A stretch of DNA of 64,000 nt from CAYOUV01 sp963790075 (GCA_963790075.1 CAWBNG010000008.1:372001-436000); one strand, 5' to 3'. Numbered from the stretch's first letter, positions 10,622 through 19,500 are shown. Translations and numbers: made by a program. Notes: a model not told the origin generated them from the sequence alone.

Positions 10622-11599
10622 TCAGGGAATAGCGGCAAAGTGGTTGGTTAAAACATAAGTGATGTAGTTTTCCCACAGCATCAAGATGTCTTCTCTGTGG
10701 TAATCGTGATCCGAGAAAGTCTGGATAATGACCCGTCCATCCATGCAGCTGGTAATCAGTCCATAGTTGGATTTTTCGCCTGGGTGGCCGCCAGCCACCA
10801 GTTCGGCATCCCCGCCGCCGGTCAGGCGCACATAGTCACCGCCTTTGTCCGTCCAGTAGCCTACATAATGGGTCAGGCCAACGCCGCTGTTGGGAGTGGT
10901 GAAGATGGGATGGCTGGTGTTGAGCGTGTAGATCGAGTCGACCAGGGTACGCACTTTCTGGTACTCGATACCGCATTTGGAGGTCAGGCTGCTGATGCGC
11001 CCGTTGGCGATGTCTGACAGGTACCACATCTCGACGATCAAGGCGGTTTTGTCGTTGTTGACTTTGGGCATGATCACGTCCCAGAATTCGCCCTGGACCC
11101 CCGACCTGCTTTCGGCCGCAATGATGATCAGATCCCATTTTGTACCGACATTGAGGTGGTTCATGAAGTTGCCTAGGGCATCGCCGTCGTAGGTGTAGTT
11201 CAGCCCCATCAGATTCAGGGTTTGCTTGACCCAGGCGGTCAGGCCTGCGTTTTGCGCATCTTCATAGACCAGGATTTTGGCGTTGCGGATGCGTTCGGCC
11301 AGATCCTGGGTGGCTGCGGGCTGGACTGGCGTATCTGCCGGGGCATTGGTGGCCGCGGGTTGGGCTGGGGGTGGCGCCTGCGTGGGCTGCTGTACCTGTT
11401 GGGTGCTTTGCATGGCCTGCTGGGTCAGCTTCAGCGACATGGCCGTCGCCTGGAGTTCGAGCGAGGCTTTGGTCGAGTCGAAGGCTGGCGCTTGCGGCTG
11501 GGGCGTCCCTGCGGCGGGCAGACCGCAGGCCAGCATCAGTGCAACCAGAACGAACGCAATCAACCCTCCACGAGGCTTGGAAGAATGTGGTTGTAGCAA
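10622..11599 (-). CDS. Lipoprotein of unknown function
   Basis: 325 residues from a TTG start that has a strong AGGAGG about 6 nt upstream. The N-terminus is a lipoprotein signal with the lipobox LMLAC (Cys25). A Pro/Gln/Thr/Ala-rich linker follows to about residue 100. The remaining globular domain begins AERIRNAKILVYED and alternates strands and helices (KWDLIIIAAESRS, DKTALIVEMWYL, GRVIIQTFSDHDY). That layout recalls the glutamine-amidotransferase/ThuA-like fold, but I see no catalytic Cys-His pair and do not assign an activity. It is probably an extracytoplasmic, membrane-anchored protein. It sits between ychF and pepF, all on the minus strand. Confidence 0.7.
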   Translation of the reverse strand: MLQPHSSKPRGGLIAFVLVALMLACGLPAAGTPQPQAPAFDSTKASLELQATAMSLKLTQQAMQSTQQVQQPTQAPPPAQPAATNAPADTPVQPAATQDLAERIRNAKILVYEDAQNAGLTAWVKQTLNLMGLNYTYDGDALGNFMNHLNVGTKWDLIIIAAESRSGVQGEFWDVIMPKVNNDKTALIVEMWYLSDIANGRISSLTSKCGIEYQKVRTLVDSIYTLNTSHPIFTTPNSGVGLTHYVGYWTDKGGDYVRLTGGGDAELVAGGHPGEKSNYGLITSCMDGRVIIQTFSDHDYHREDILMLWENYITYVLTNHFAAIP

Positions 11600-11637
11600 T
11601 TTTGCCTCCTCTTGAGCAACGGTAATTCCCCTCGGAA

Positions 11638-11667
11638 CAAAAAGCGCGTGACCTTACGTCACACGCT
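11638..11667 (-). terminator. Intrinsic terminator overlapping the ychF stop codon
   Basis: Read on the minus strand: AGCGTGTGAC, a 5-nt loop, GTCACGCGCT, then a T-run. The 10-bp stem has one G-U pair, and the ychF TGA lies inside it. Confidence 0.75.
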
Positions 11668-12717
11668 AAAACGAACATGAACGATATCACCATCCTGCAC
11701 GACGTACTCCTTGCCCTCCAGCCTGAGCTTGCCTTTATTGCGGGCCTCGGCCAGGCCACCCAACTCGATCAGGTCGTCATAGGCAATCACTTCGGCGCGA
11801 ATGAAGCCTCGTTGCAGGTCGCTGTGGATTTCACCGGCCAACTCATAGGCGCTCGCCCCCCGGTGGACGGTCCAGGCGCGGCACTCATCTTCGCCAACAG
11901 TGAAGAAGGATTGCAGGTTGAGCAGGTCGTAGGAGAGCCGAATCATGCGGTTCAGACTGGGCTCATCGATCCCGAATTCCTGCATGAACATCTCTGCATC
12001 CTCGGGCGGGAGTTGGGCGATCTCCATTTCCAGCTTGCCTTGCAGAGAGACCGAGGCGTGATCCAATTCGATGGACGGCGTGGGCTGTCCATCGCCCAGG
12101 TTGAAGACCGTTAGCAGCGGTTTGCGGGTTAACAGGCCGAAGGATGACAGCAGTTTGTCCTCCTCAGTCGAGATGTCCATTTTGCGGAGTGGGGTTTCGG
12201 CAGAAAGCGCGGCATGCAGCCTTTCGAAGACAGGAATTTGGCGTTCAATCTCTGCCTTCTCTTTGCCGCCTTTGCTGTGCTCCTCTTTCAATCGCTCCAG
12301 CTTGCGTTCGACTGAAATCAGGTCATTTAGCAATAATTCGGAAAGCATGGTTTCCACGTCGCGGCCCGGGTCCACGCTCCCGGCCTGATGGGGGACATTC
12401 TCATCCTCGAAACAGCGCACCACGTGAATGAAGCCGTCCATTTGGGTGAGTTGGTTCAGCAGCGCGCCGGAGATGCCGGTTTTTCCAGCTGAACCATCCA
12501 GCCCGGCGATATCGGCGTAGGTGACCTTGGCGTAGATGGTTTTCTTGGGATTGAACATACCCGAGAGCTTGTCCACGCGCGGATCGGGCACGTCCACTAC
12601 GGCTGTGTGGACCTCGACCCGTCCGCCGCTGGTAGTGGTCGGCTGGTCGCCACCAGTCAGCGCATTGAAGATGGTTGTTTTTCCTGATTGGGGTAATCCG
12701 ATAATACCTAGTTTCAT
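11659..12717 (-). CDS. ychF: YchF/Obg-family ribosome-associated ATPase/GTPase
   Basis: 352 residues from the ATG at 12717, preceded by AAGG. A longer frame reading into the tRNA-Leu gene is rejected as the start. The P-loop is GLPQSGKTT, a variant of the GxPNVGKS usual in YchF. A coiled-coil segment rich in Lys/Glu follows (about residues 140-185), and a C-terminal TGS domain ends in the family signature EYVVQDGDIVHVRF. YchF proteins bind ATP or GTP and associate with ribosomes in translation and stress control. The usual NxxE nucleotide-specificity motif reads NLGDGQ here, so the protein is divergent. It is transcribed away from tRNA-Leu. Confidence 0.9.
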   Translation of the reverse strand: MKLGIIGLPQSGKTTIFNALTGGDQPTTTSGGRVEVHTAVVDVPDPRVDKLSGMFNPKKTIYAKVTYADIAGLDGSAGKTGISGALLNQLTQMDGFIHVVRCFEDENVPHQAGSVDPGRDVETMLSELLLNDLISVERKLERLKEEHSKGGKEKAEIERQIPVFERLHAALSAETPLRKMDISTEEDKLLSSFGLLTRKPLLTVFNLGDGQPTPSIELDHASVSLQGKLEMEIAQLPPEDAEMFMQEFGIDEPSLNRMIRLSYDLLNLQSFFTVGEDECRAWTVHRGASAYELAGEIHSDLQRGFIRAEVIAYDDLIELGGLAEARNKGKLRLEGKEYVVQDGDIVHVRFSV

Positions 12718-12718
12718 C

Positions 12719-12747
12719 TTGACCTTGAGAATGGGAGTTGTTATACT
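12719..12747 (+). promoter_or_regulatory. Promoter of tRNA-Leu
   Basis: TTGACC at 12719-12724 and TATACT at 12742-12747 are separated by exactly 17 bp. The predicted start is a few nt upstream of the mature tRNA. The -35 box sits just upstream of the divergent ychF start codon. Confidence 0.75.
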
Positions 12748-12757
12748 TGCTTTACTT

Positions 12758-12839
<82 letters not shown>

Positions 12840-12858
12840 TTTACCGAGATTATAGCAT

Positions 12859-12881
12859 GCCCTCCAGTTTGATTGGAGGGC
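12859..12881 (+). terminator. Hairpin after tRNA-Leu, possible terminator
   Basis: Stem GCCCTCCA / TGGAGGGC (8 bp) with a 7-nt loop lies 20 nt past the tRNA. No clean T-run follows, so termination is tentative. Confidence 0.35.
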
Positions 12882-12882
12882 G

Positions 12883-12911
12883 TTGCGATTTAAATCACCC
12901 TGTGCTAAACT
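12883..12911 (+). promoter_or_regulatory. Promoter of the TPR gene (apparently leaderless)
   Basis: TTGCGA at 12883-12888 and TAAACT at 12906-12911 are 17 bp apart. The start ATG at 12918 is only 6 nt past the -10 box, so transcription should begin at or next to the A of ATG. Confidence 0.6.
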
Positions 12912-12917
12912 CTTACC

Positions 12918-14738
12918 ATGGCCGAAGATACCATGCTTCAGGAGGCGATCGAGGCATTGCGCGATGGGGAAAACGCCCGCGCCAAGGACCTGTTAACGCG
13001 TCTGCTCAAGACCGAACAAGACAATCCGACCTACTGGATCTGGATGAGCGCAGCCGTGGAGACGGCCAAGGAGCGTATCTATTGCCTGGATACCGCGCTC
13101 AAATTGGATCCCAAAAATGCGACTGCCAAACGCGGCCTGGTCTTGCTCGGTGCGCTTCCCCCCGATGATTCAATTCAGCCTTTTCCAATCAAGAACCAGC
13201 GCATCTGGGAAGAGGAACTGGTAAAAGAAGAAGAGGAAGAAAACCCCAAAGGCTTCAAGGCGGTTTCCAAATCCCCTCTTGTGCGCCTGGCTGGACTGGC
13301 TGTGCTCGGCATCGCTGTTTGTGCGCTGGCCTATTTTGGATTAAGTGTGCGCAGCCCGCAGACAATTGCACGCCTCATCAAGAACACACCTGGGCCTTCC
13401 CCGACTTACACTACCACACCGACGTTTATCAACGCAACCGTCCAGCCTTCGCCGACGTATATCGGGCCGACACCGCTCTGGGCCTTGTTGCCGGCAACCT
13501 ATACGCCTACCCCGTTCTATGTCAACACGCCGCGTGCGCCCGAATCGATCGACTTTAATCGGATTGTCAAATCTGCTATCGCGAAGAACGATTGGAAAGC
13601 CGTGATCTCCAACATGCAGCAGATCGCCACGTTGGAGCCCAAATCGGCGGATCCGTTTTACTACATTGGCGAGGCTTATCTTGCCCTGGGGAATCCCGGC
13701 GAAGCGGTTAAAGCCTATCAATTGGCACTGGTCAAGAATCCCAATTTTGGCGCGGCCTATCTGGGACGGGCACGTGCCAAGATCATGATCAATCCCAAGG
13801 AAGAGAGCATCCTGGCGGATATCAATCAAGCCATCCAGCTCGACCCAAATTGGGGCGAACCGTACCTTGAACGTGCTGACTACGAACTGGTGAACGGCGA
13901 CCCAAAGGCCGCTCTGGCGGATGCAAAAAAAGCCGAGCGCATGATGCCTGATTCGCCTCTGCCGTATCTTTACAAAGCCCAGGCCGAGCTTGCGCTCGAT
14001 CAAAATGCACAGGCTCTGGCGGATGCCAAGCAAGCCAATCAGCTTGACTTGACATTGCTGGCGAGCTACCTGACTTTAGCCAAAGCATACATTGCCAACG
14101 GCCAGCAGACGGATGCGATCGATGCTTTGGAAACATACACCACCTACGAACCCAAAGACGTAGATGCCCTGGTTACCTTGGCCGAGGCTTACAATCTGGC
14201 TGGCAGATATCAGGAAGTTGTAAATTTGATGAATAAAGCGCTGCTCATGGATACCCGCGACCCCGAAGGTTACTACCAGCGGGGGTTTGCCTACCTGAAA
14301 CTGGAAGATGGTATACTGGCGGAGAAAGACTTAAAATTATCGGTCTACTACCGGCCTGATTCCTTCAAAGCGCAGATTGCCCTGATCCAGGCGCAGGTGA
14401 TGCAGGAACACTACGGCGATGCCTATCTGCAGACCGAACGCGCCCGGGCGCTGGTCGAAGGGGACCAGGATCTGGCGCTGATCTATTACTATCGAGCCAT
14501 CTCGCTGGAAAATATTAACCAGGTCTCGCTGGCAGTGCGCGACTGGCGTGCGCTGCTGGCGCTGCCGGAGGAAGCCGTCTCACCAGAGATGCGAGTCGAA
14601 GCGCAGCAGCACCTCGGCGGTTTGCGTCCGCCGCAGGCTACGGCAACCCCAACAGCGACTAAAAAACCTACCCCGACCGTTACATTGACGGCAACCAAGC
14701 AACCCACGGCTACAATCCAGTCAACTGCTACGCCATAA
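12918..14738 (+). CDS. Membrane-anchored TPR repeat protein
   Basis: 606 residues. A short TPR-like N-terminal unit (about 1-75) precedes an acidic patch, one transmembrane helix (about residues 118-140, RLAGLAVLGIAVCALAYFGL) and a Pro/Thr-rich spacer (about 150-200). A long run of tetratricopeptide repeats follows (about 215-560), many with the D/N-P turn and AxxLxP pattern. The tail is Thr/Pro/Ala repeats. It is likely a protein-interaction scaffold displayed from the membrane; which side carries the large TPR block is not shown by sequence. No enzymatic motif is seen. It stands alone between tRNA-Leu and a bidirectional terminator. Confidence 0.8.
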   Translation: MAEDTMLQEAIEALRDGENARAKDLLTRLLKTEQDNPTYWIWMSAAVETAKERIYCLDTALKLDPKNATAKRGLVLLGALPPDDSIQPFPIKNQRIWEEELVKEEEEENPKGFKAVSKSPLVRLAGLAVLGIAVCALAYFGLSVRSPQTIARLIKNTPGPSPTYTTTPTFINATVQPSPTYIGPTPLWALLPATYTPTPFYVNTPRAPESIDFNRIVKSAIAKNDWKAVISNMQQIATLEPKSADPFYYIGEAYLALGNPGEAVKAYQLALVKNPNFGAAYLGRARAKIMINPKEESILADINQAIQLDPNWGEPYLERADYELVNGDPKAALADAKKAERMMPDSPLPYLYKAQAELALDQNAQALADAKQANQLDLTLLASYLTLAKAYIANGQQTDAIDALETYTTYEPKDVDALVTLAEAYNLAGRYQEVVNLMNKALLMDTRDPEGYYQRGFAYLKLEDGILAEKDLKLSVYYRPDSFKAQIALIQAQVMQEHYGDAYLQTERARALVEGDQDLALIYYYRAISLENINQVSLAVRDWRALLALPEEAVSPEMRVEAQQHLGGLRPPQATATPTATKKPTPTVTLTATKQPTATIQSTATP

Positions 14739-14750
14739 GCTCAACTAAAA

Positions 14751-14783
14751 AACAGGTCACGCTAAAAGCGTGACCTGTTTTTT
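14751..14783. terminator. Bidirectional intrinsic terminator
   Basis: A perfect 12-bp stem, AACAGGTCACGC / GCGTGACCTGTT, with a 5-nt loop is flanked by A- and T-runs. It separates the TPR gene from the convergent DUF971 gene. Confidence 0.9.
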
Positions 14784-15127
14784 TAACCAAACTTTGCCCG
14801 GCACTCGTCGCAAGGACAGAGTGCCCGCAGGTAGTGCCAGTTGTAGATGCCGTAGTCGTGACCGTCTTCCCAGACGATGGTCAGTGCGTAGGACCCGACC
14901 GGGACAATGTTGGCCAGGCGCGTGGCCGGCGAATCGGGTACCTTGAGGTTGAAGACTTCCGGGTCAGGCTCGCTGCTCATGTTCTCGTGCCCGCCACGGC
15001 AAGAGGCGCAGGGACAGGCCGCCCGTAAGAGTTCAAACGGATAGGTACTGACGTGACCATCGTTCCAGGTGAGGGTCAATTCCTTATTGGATTTGCTGGC
15101 TGTGATATTTGTTGCTCTTGCATTCAT
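14783..15127 (-). CDS. DUF971 (GBBH-like N-terminal domain) protein
   Basis: 114 residues from an ATG at 15127. This start overlaps the stop of the preceding SH3-like frame as TGATG, which suggests translational coupling. It carries two Cys clusters, CPCASC and CPCDEC, and the family pattern LTLTWNDGHVSTYPFELLR. The related domain opens gamma-butyrobetaine hydroxylase and also occurs alone in bacteria; metal or Fe-S binding by the Cys clusters is plausible but unproven. An uninterrupted 283-codon frame joins it to the upstream gene, but that apparent fusion comes from a frameshift in the SH3-like gene. Confidence 0.8.
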   Translation of the reverse strand: MNARATNITASKSNKELTLTWNDGHVSTYPFELLRAACPCASCRGGHENMSSEPDPEVFNLKVPDSPATRLANIVPVGSYALTIVWEDGHDYGIYNWHYLRALCPCDECRAKFG

Positions 15128-15634
15128 CAGTTGTTGCTCCCTGTATTGTCTGGAGATGGAATGTAACCCAGGAAATTGGCGGCAGCCCAACCGGCACGAA
15201 CTCTTATCGTAAGGGGCCACCAGGTACCACCAGGTGTAACCGTCGGCTTGCTGGGGCCCATCCTCGACCTGGAAGACCTCCGAGTCATAACCGAGGAAAA
15301 GTGGCTCGGCATTCAAACCCGGCGCGGCGCGCAGGCGCAAGCCGTCGCCGCCAGTACCCGTGATCTGCGCGTATCCACCGACGTAGATCGATCCGGGTGC
15401 GGGTGAGGGGGTCGTTTGCTGGTTGGGGTCCGGGGTCGAGGTGGGGACGAAGGGAGTCGAGGTCGGAGCGGGGATGACTGTCAGGTAAGCGGGGGCAAAC
15501 CCGACGGTCCCGGTTTGATCCGTTCGGCCCCAGCCGAAACTGATCAAACTGGCGATCAGCAAAATCCCTGCGACCGCGAAGGCTCCCAGGACCACCCATC
15601 CGTTCAGATAACGACCCAAGTTGCGAAAATTCAT
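15127..15634 (-). pseudogene. SH3-like membrane-anchored protein, frameshifted
   Basis: The N-terminus has one transmembrane helix (WVVLGAFAVAGILLIASLI), then a Pro/Thr/Ser-rich linker, then a bacterial SH3-like domain beginning YAQITGTGGDGLRLRAAPG and continuing to GYTWWYLVAPYDK. At about 15190-15215 the natural SH3 ending (RAGWAAANFLGY) is found one frame over and then stops at 15127. Such domains are usually extracytoplasmic ligand-binding modules. The lesion is a single indel, so it could be a sequencing error as easily as a mutation. The gene follows the Ca2+/H+ exchanger by 1 nt. Confidence 0.65.
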
Positions 15635-15635
15635 A

Positions 15636-16715
15636 TCAGCCAGGCAACAGGAAAAATGCCAATCCTAAGATCAGGTAGACGGCCAACAGGGTGGCGCCTT
15701 CCAGCCAGCTGGATTCACCGTCGACGGATACCAGGGCTGAGATGAGCACACCGGCCAATAAAGCTAACAGCTCGAACTGGTTGAAGATCAACTGCAGCGG
15801 ATGGCCGAGGATCAAGCTGATGAAGACCAGCAGCGGCGCCACCAGCAGGGCGATTTGCAGGCTTGACGAGACGGCGATCTCGACGCTGAGAGTCATTTTG
15901 TTGCGGCTGGCCATCTGGACTGCGGCCATGTGTTCTGCTACGTTGCCGATCAGCGGGATGAAGATGATGCCCAGGAAGAATTCCGAGATTCCTAGCCCGA
16001 TCATGACCGGTTCGACCACATTGACCAGCACTTCGCTCAACCAGACGATGCCGATGGTAACCAGCACCAGGATGACAATCGCACTCGTCTTTGACCAGGG
16101 CGGGGCGGATTCGTGTGCCACATCGTCTACCAGGGTTTCTTCGTTGGTGGATTGGGCTGCTGCCAGCAGCCCCAGGCCGTAGAGCGTGATCATGATCACG
16201 GCCACGCCGATGCTCAGGGCCTCAACCTTCGGGCTGCTTTCCGGACCAATGAAATGGCTCAGAATGGAGGGGATGAGCAAAGCCAGCACGGAGAGTACCA
16301 GCAGGACGGCGTTGCGGCCGGCGGCGTTGCGGTCAAAAGACTGGATGCCATGCCTGGCCCCGCCGACAACCATCGCGAAACCCAGCACGAGCAACAGGTT
16401 GCCCAGGATTGAGCCGGTGATGGAAGCCTTAACCAGTTCCAAGAGCCCGGCGCGCACGGCCACGACGGTGATGATCAACTCGGCAGCATTCCCCAAGGTG
16501 GCGTTCAGCAGCGCGCCGACGCGTGGACCGGTGTAGGCTGCCAGGACTTCGGTGGCTTTGCCAATATAGGATGCCAGCGGGATGATCCCGGCGGCGGCCA
16601 TGACAAACACAGCCACCGGCGGCCAATGAACCGACTCGGCCAGCAAAGTAAGCGGCAGAGCCACCAGCATCAGGGACAAAGGATCTTGGCGTACAAATGT
16701 CAGGACTTTTTTCAT
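15636..16715 (-). CDS. cax: Calcium/proton exchanger (CaCA family, Cax type)
   Basis: About 359 residues with eleven or so hydrophobic helices. The two inverted alpha repeats are clear: GNAAELIIT in the first half and GNVAEHMAA in the second, whose acidic residues carry the cation. A short acidic/polar loop (about residues 190-205) separates the halves. Family members export Ca2+ from the cytoplasm in exchange for protons. The ATG at 16715 is preferred; an in-frame TTG at 16724 would overlap the upstream stop. It is the second gene of a run with the lipid kinase. Confidence 0.93.
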   Translation of the reverse strand: MKKVLTFVRQDPLSLMLVALPLTLLAESVHWPPVAVFVMAAAGIIPLASYIGKATEVLAAYTGPRVGALLNATLGNAAELIITVVAVRAGLLELVKASITGSILGNLLLVLGFAMVVGGARHGIQSFDRNAAGRNAVLLVLSVLALLIPSILSHFIGPESSPKVEALSIGVAVIMITLYGLGLLAAAQSTNEETLVDDVAHESAPPWSKTSAIVILVLVTIGIVWLSEVLVNVVEPVMIGLGISEFFLGIIFIPLIGNVAEHMAAVQMASRNKMTLSVEIAVSSSLQIALLVAPLLVFISLILGHPLQLIFNQFELLALLAGVLISALVSVDGESSWLEGATLLAVYLILGLAFFLLPG

Positions 16716-16720
16716 GAAGA

Positions 16721-17695
16721 TCAACCTTGCGTAGGTGAGTGAAACATGGTTTTGACCGGCGGATTGCGGAATAATTCCAATGCTTTCGGTGGGATCAACA
16801 CATGCAGTGCTTGAGGCTCAACAGTAATCTCGGCTTGAAGTGTATCGAACATCGGCTCTCCGTCCATCTGCACGGCGAAAGACGAATCAGCTTCCATGCG
16901 CAGCGTGTGAAAGGGGATGCGCCGTGCGGCGTCTGAGGTGACATGCCGACCTTGCCACAGGTCGAAGGCGTGGCGGAAGGCGTCCGCCAGGTTGCTGCCA
17001 GAAAACAGCCACAAGTCGAAGAGGCCGTCGTCCAGAAAAGCGTCAGGCGAGAGATTGGCCAGCCCCCCCATGTAGTGTCGGATGTTGTTAACCACCGCCA
17101 GGATAAAGTGCCCCTCGACCTCTTTTCCGTCCACCCACAAGTGGAGCTGGATGCCGCGCCATTGGCTGGCATTCCAGATGGTGGAAGCAGCAAATTCGGG
17201 GACGGCAAAGAACTTCTCAATGCGCTCACGCGGCTCCAGCGTGCGGACGGCCAGCGCGTCCAATCCCATACCGGCCCACATCAGGAAGGGATGCCCATTG
17301 CAGAGGCCCATATCGACCTTACAAACCGGCGCAACCGCCAGCGTGGCCGCGTTTTCGCGCAGGGTCCACCAGTGGGACAGGGAGAAGGAGCTCAATCCCA
17401 ATTCCCGGGCCCAGACGTTGGCCGTCCCGGCCGGCAGCACCCCCAGGGCTGTATCTGATCCGGCCAGTCCGCTGGCGATTTGACCGATCGTCCCATCGCC
17501 GCCCACAGCGAAGAGGGCGTCATACCCTTCGGTCGCGGCTTGCCTGGCTAACTGGACTGCGTGTTCTCCGCTACGCGTTTCGATCACTTCGACATACCAG
17601 CCAGCCTTGGCCAGTTCGCGGTCAACTGCTGGAATGAAGGTGCGTACGGGGATGCGCCCGGCTGCCGGGTTGTAAACAAGCAGGGCTTTTGGCAT
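16721..17695 (-). CDS. Diacylglycerol/lipid kinase (DagK family)
   Basis: 324 residues from the ATG at 17695, beginning MPKALLVYNPAAG. It has the nucleotide-binding motif FAVGGDGTIGQ and LGVLPAGTANVWARELG, both hallmarks of the DgkB/YegS/LCB5 catalytic fold. The second beta domain closes the protein. It phosphorylates diacylglycerol or a related lipid at the membrane; the exact substrate is not visible. The start follows a perfect TATAAT by 6 nt, so the transcript is probably leaderless. It lies head-to-head with the Ser/Thr kinase gene. Confidence 0.88.
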   Translation of the reverse strand: MPKALLVYNPAAGRIPVRTFIPAVDRELAKAGWYVEVIETRSGEHAVQLARQAATEGYDALFAVGGDGTIGQIASGLAGSDTALGVLPAGTANVWARELGLSSFSLSHWWTLRENAATLAVAPVCKVDMGLCNGHPFLMWAGMGLDALAVRTLEPRERIEKFFAVPEFAASTIWNASQWRGIQLHLWVDGKEVEGHFILAVVNNIRHYMGGLANLSPDAFLDDGLFDLWLFSGSNLADAFRHAFDLWQGRHVTSDAARRIPFHTLRMEADSSFAVQMDGEPMFDTLQAEITVEPQALHVLIPPKALELFRNPPVKTMFHSPTQG

Positions 17696-17701
17696 GCGCT
17701 C

Positions 17702-17731
17702 ATTATACAGGCCGAACAGGGGCTGAGACAA
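17702..17731 (-). promoter_or_regulatory. Promoter of the lipid kinase gene
   Basis: On the minus strand TTGTCT (17731-17726) and a perfect TATAAT (17707-17702) are 18 bp apart. The ATG at 17695 begins 6 nt after the -10 box. Confidence 0.65.
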
Positions 17732-17756
17732 GGGAAGCTGAAAAGGATCGCCATGA

Positions 17757-17762
17757 TATAAT
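17757..17762 (+). promoter_or_regulatory. -10 box of the Ser/Thr kinase gene
   Basis: TATAAT lies 16 nt before the ATG at 17779, leaving a very short leader that contains AGGA. No convincing -35 box is seen. Confidence 0.5.
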
Positions 17763-17778
17763 CCGAACAGGACTGATT

Positions 17779-18831
17779 ATGGACGATGCATCCTTACTTA
17801 ACAATCGCTATCAATTACTGGAGCGCCAGGGTTCGGGCGGCATGGCGGTGGTTTATCGCGCACGTGACCTGATGCTTGAACGTTACGTGGCAATCAAGTT
17901 GCTGCGCGGGGATTATTCGAGCGACATCGCTTTTCAGGAGCGCTTCCGTCAGGAGGCGCGGGCAGCTGCCAACCTTTCCCACCCGAACATCGTCACCGTC
18001 CATGATTTTGGGCTGGATGTGGACAAGGTTTTCATCGTCATGGAGTTTGTCCCCGGCACGGATATGAAAACCATGCTGAAACAGCGCGGACGATTTTCAG
18101 TCAAGGAAGCCATTCCACTGATGATCCAGGCCTGTGCCGGGATTGGATACGCTCATCGGGCTGGTCTGGTGCACTGCGACGTCAAGCCACACAACATGCT
18201 GGTCACGCCGGATCAGCGGCTCAAGGTCACGGATTTCGGGATTGCCCGCGCGCTGGCGACTATCCAACCTGACGAGCACAGTGAGGTTGTCTGGGGTTCG
18301 CCGCAATATTTTGCGCCCGAACAGGCAGCCGGAGGCGCTCCCTCGCCGGCTTCCGATGTCTACTCTCTGGGTGTGGTAATGTACGAGATGCTGACCGGAA
18401 CGCTGCCCTTTACTGCCAGCTCGAACGAAGAACTGGCGCGCATGCACCTCGAAGAAGACCCGATTCCCATCCGCGAATTTCTGCCGGATATTCCCAAAGA
18501 GCTGGAACAAATCGTCATGAAGGTGCTTTCCAAGGAGCCGTCTGCACGCTATCGTACTGCGGACCAGCTCGGGAGGGTGCTGTTGAACTTTGGGACGCCC
18601 AAATCGGTTCCCCCTTCCCTGAGCCTGACCCCTGAAGCCTCGCCGGATTACAAGCCTGGGCCGAAGCTTGCCAAAGCAGTCCGCGCACCGGCATTGCGTG
18701 TGCGTGAAGATATCGATCTGGGCATCGATTGGGTTGCGGTCTTGCTCGGACTGCTGGCGATGATTGCCCTGGGGGGCCTGATCCCGTTCTGGATGTGGAT
18801 TTATTTCGTTTACAATCCTCCCCTGCGATAA
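17779..18831 (+). CDS. Ser/Thr protein kinase (PknB/Hanks type), membrane anchored
   Basis: 350 residues. Gly-rich loop GSGGMAVV (about 18-25), ATP-anchoring Lys40 in VAIKLL, catalytic loop HCDVKPHN, DFGIARA and APEQA are all present. The Arg of the usual HRD motif is Cys (HCD), which makes this a non-RD kinase; such kinases often do not need activation-loop phosphorylation. One transmembrane helix is C-terminal (VAVLLGLLAMIALGGLIPFW) with almost nothing beyond it, so there is no external sensor domain. The start at 17779 is chosen because upstream codons overlap the promoter. Rpe follows after 3 nt. Confidence 0.92.
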   Translation: MDDASLLNNRYQLLERQGSGGMAVVYRARDLMLERYVAIKLLRGDYSSDIAFQERFRQEARAAANLSHPNIVTVHDFGLDVDKVFIVMEFVPGTDMKTMLKQRGRFSVKEAIPLMIQACAGIGYAHRAGLVHCDVKPHNMLVTPDQRLKVTDFGIARALATIQPDEHSEVVWGSPQYFAPEQAAGGAPSPASDVYSLGVVMYEMLTGTLPFTASSNEELARMHLEEDPIPIREFLPDIPKELEQIVMKVLSKEPSARYRTADQLGRVLLNFGTPKSVPPSLSLTPEASPDYKPGPKLAKAVRAPALRVREDIDLGIDWVAVLLGLLAMIALGGLIPFWMWIYFVYNPPLR

Positions 18832-18834
18832 GTC

Positions 18835-19500
18835 ATGCCTGATTACATCATTGCGTCATCGATCCTATCTTCGGACTTTCTGCGGCTTGGCGAGCAGATC
18901 GCCGAATGTCAGTCTGCTGGGGCGGACTGGATCCACGTGGATGTCATGGATGGGCACTTCGTTCCCAACCTGACCATGGGTCCCGTGATCGTCAAAGCCT
19001 GCCGCCGGGCGACAGATTTACCGCTTGATGTACACCTGATGATCGAGCAACCTGAGCGGCTGCTGGCGGCCTTCGCCGAGGCGGGCGCCTCGCACCTGAC
19101 CGTGCACGTCGAGACTTGCCCTCACCTGCATCGCACCCTGGAGGAGATCAGAGCGCTGGGTTGCGGGGCGGGAGTGACGCTCAACCCCGGTACACCCGCC
19201 TCGTCGATCTTCCCGGTGCTGCCCTTTGTGGACTTGGTGCTGGTGATGAGCGTGGACCCGGGTTTCTCCGGCGGGAGATACATCCCGAAAATGGTGGACA
19301 AGGTGGCTGAGATCCGCGGCAGGCTGGACGCGATCGGCTCGCAAGCCTGGCTGGAAGTGGATGGCGGCATCTCTGTCGAAACCCTGCCCGAAATGCGCGA
19401 GGCCGGGGCGAATGCCTTCGTGTCCGCTACTGCGATCTTCGGCCACCCGGACGGGATCGCAGCGGGGATCAAGACGCTGCGAGACGCCATTCAGGTTTAA
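18835..19500 (+). CDS. rpe: Ribulose-phosphate 3-epimerase
   Basis: 221 residues, full length for the family. It interconverts ribulose-5-phosphate and xylulose-5-phosphate in the pentose phosphate and Calvin-type pathways. TIM-barrel markers are intact: ASSILSSDFLRLG, HVDVMDGHFVPN (metal ligands), VHLMIEQP, VMSVDPGFSGG and the phosphate-binding VDGGIS. It starts 3 nt after the Ser/Thr kinase stop and is presumably co-transcribed with it. Confidence 0.96.
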   Translation: MPDYIIASSILSSDFLRLGEQIAECQSAGADWIHVDVMDGHFVPNLTMGPVIVKACRRATDLPLDVHLMIEQPERLLAAFAEAGASHLTVHVETCPHLHRTLEEIRALGCGAGVTLNPGTPASSIFPVLPFVDLVLVMSVDPGFSGGRYIPKMVDKVAEIRGRLDAIGSQAWLEVDGGISVETLPEMREAGANAFVSATAIFGHPDGIAAGIKTLRDAIQV

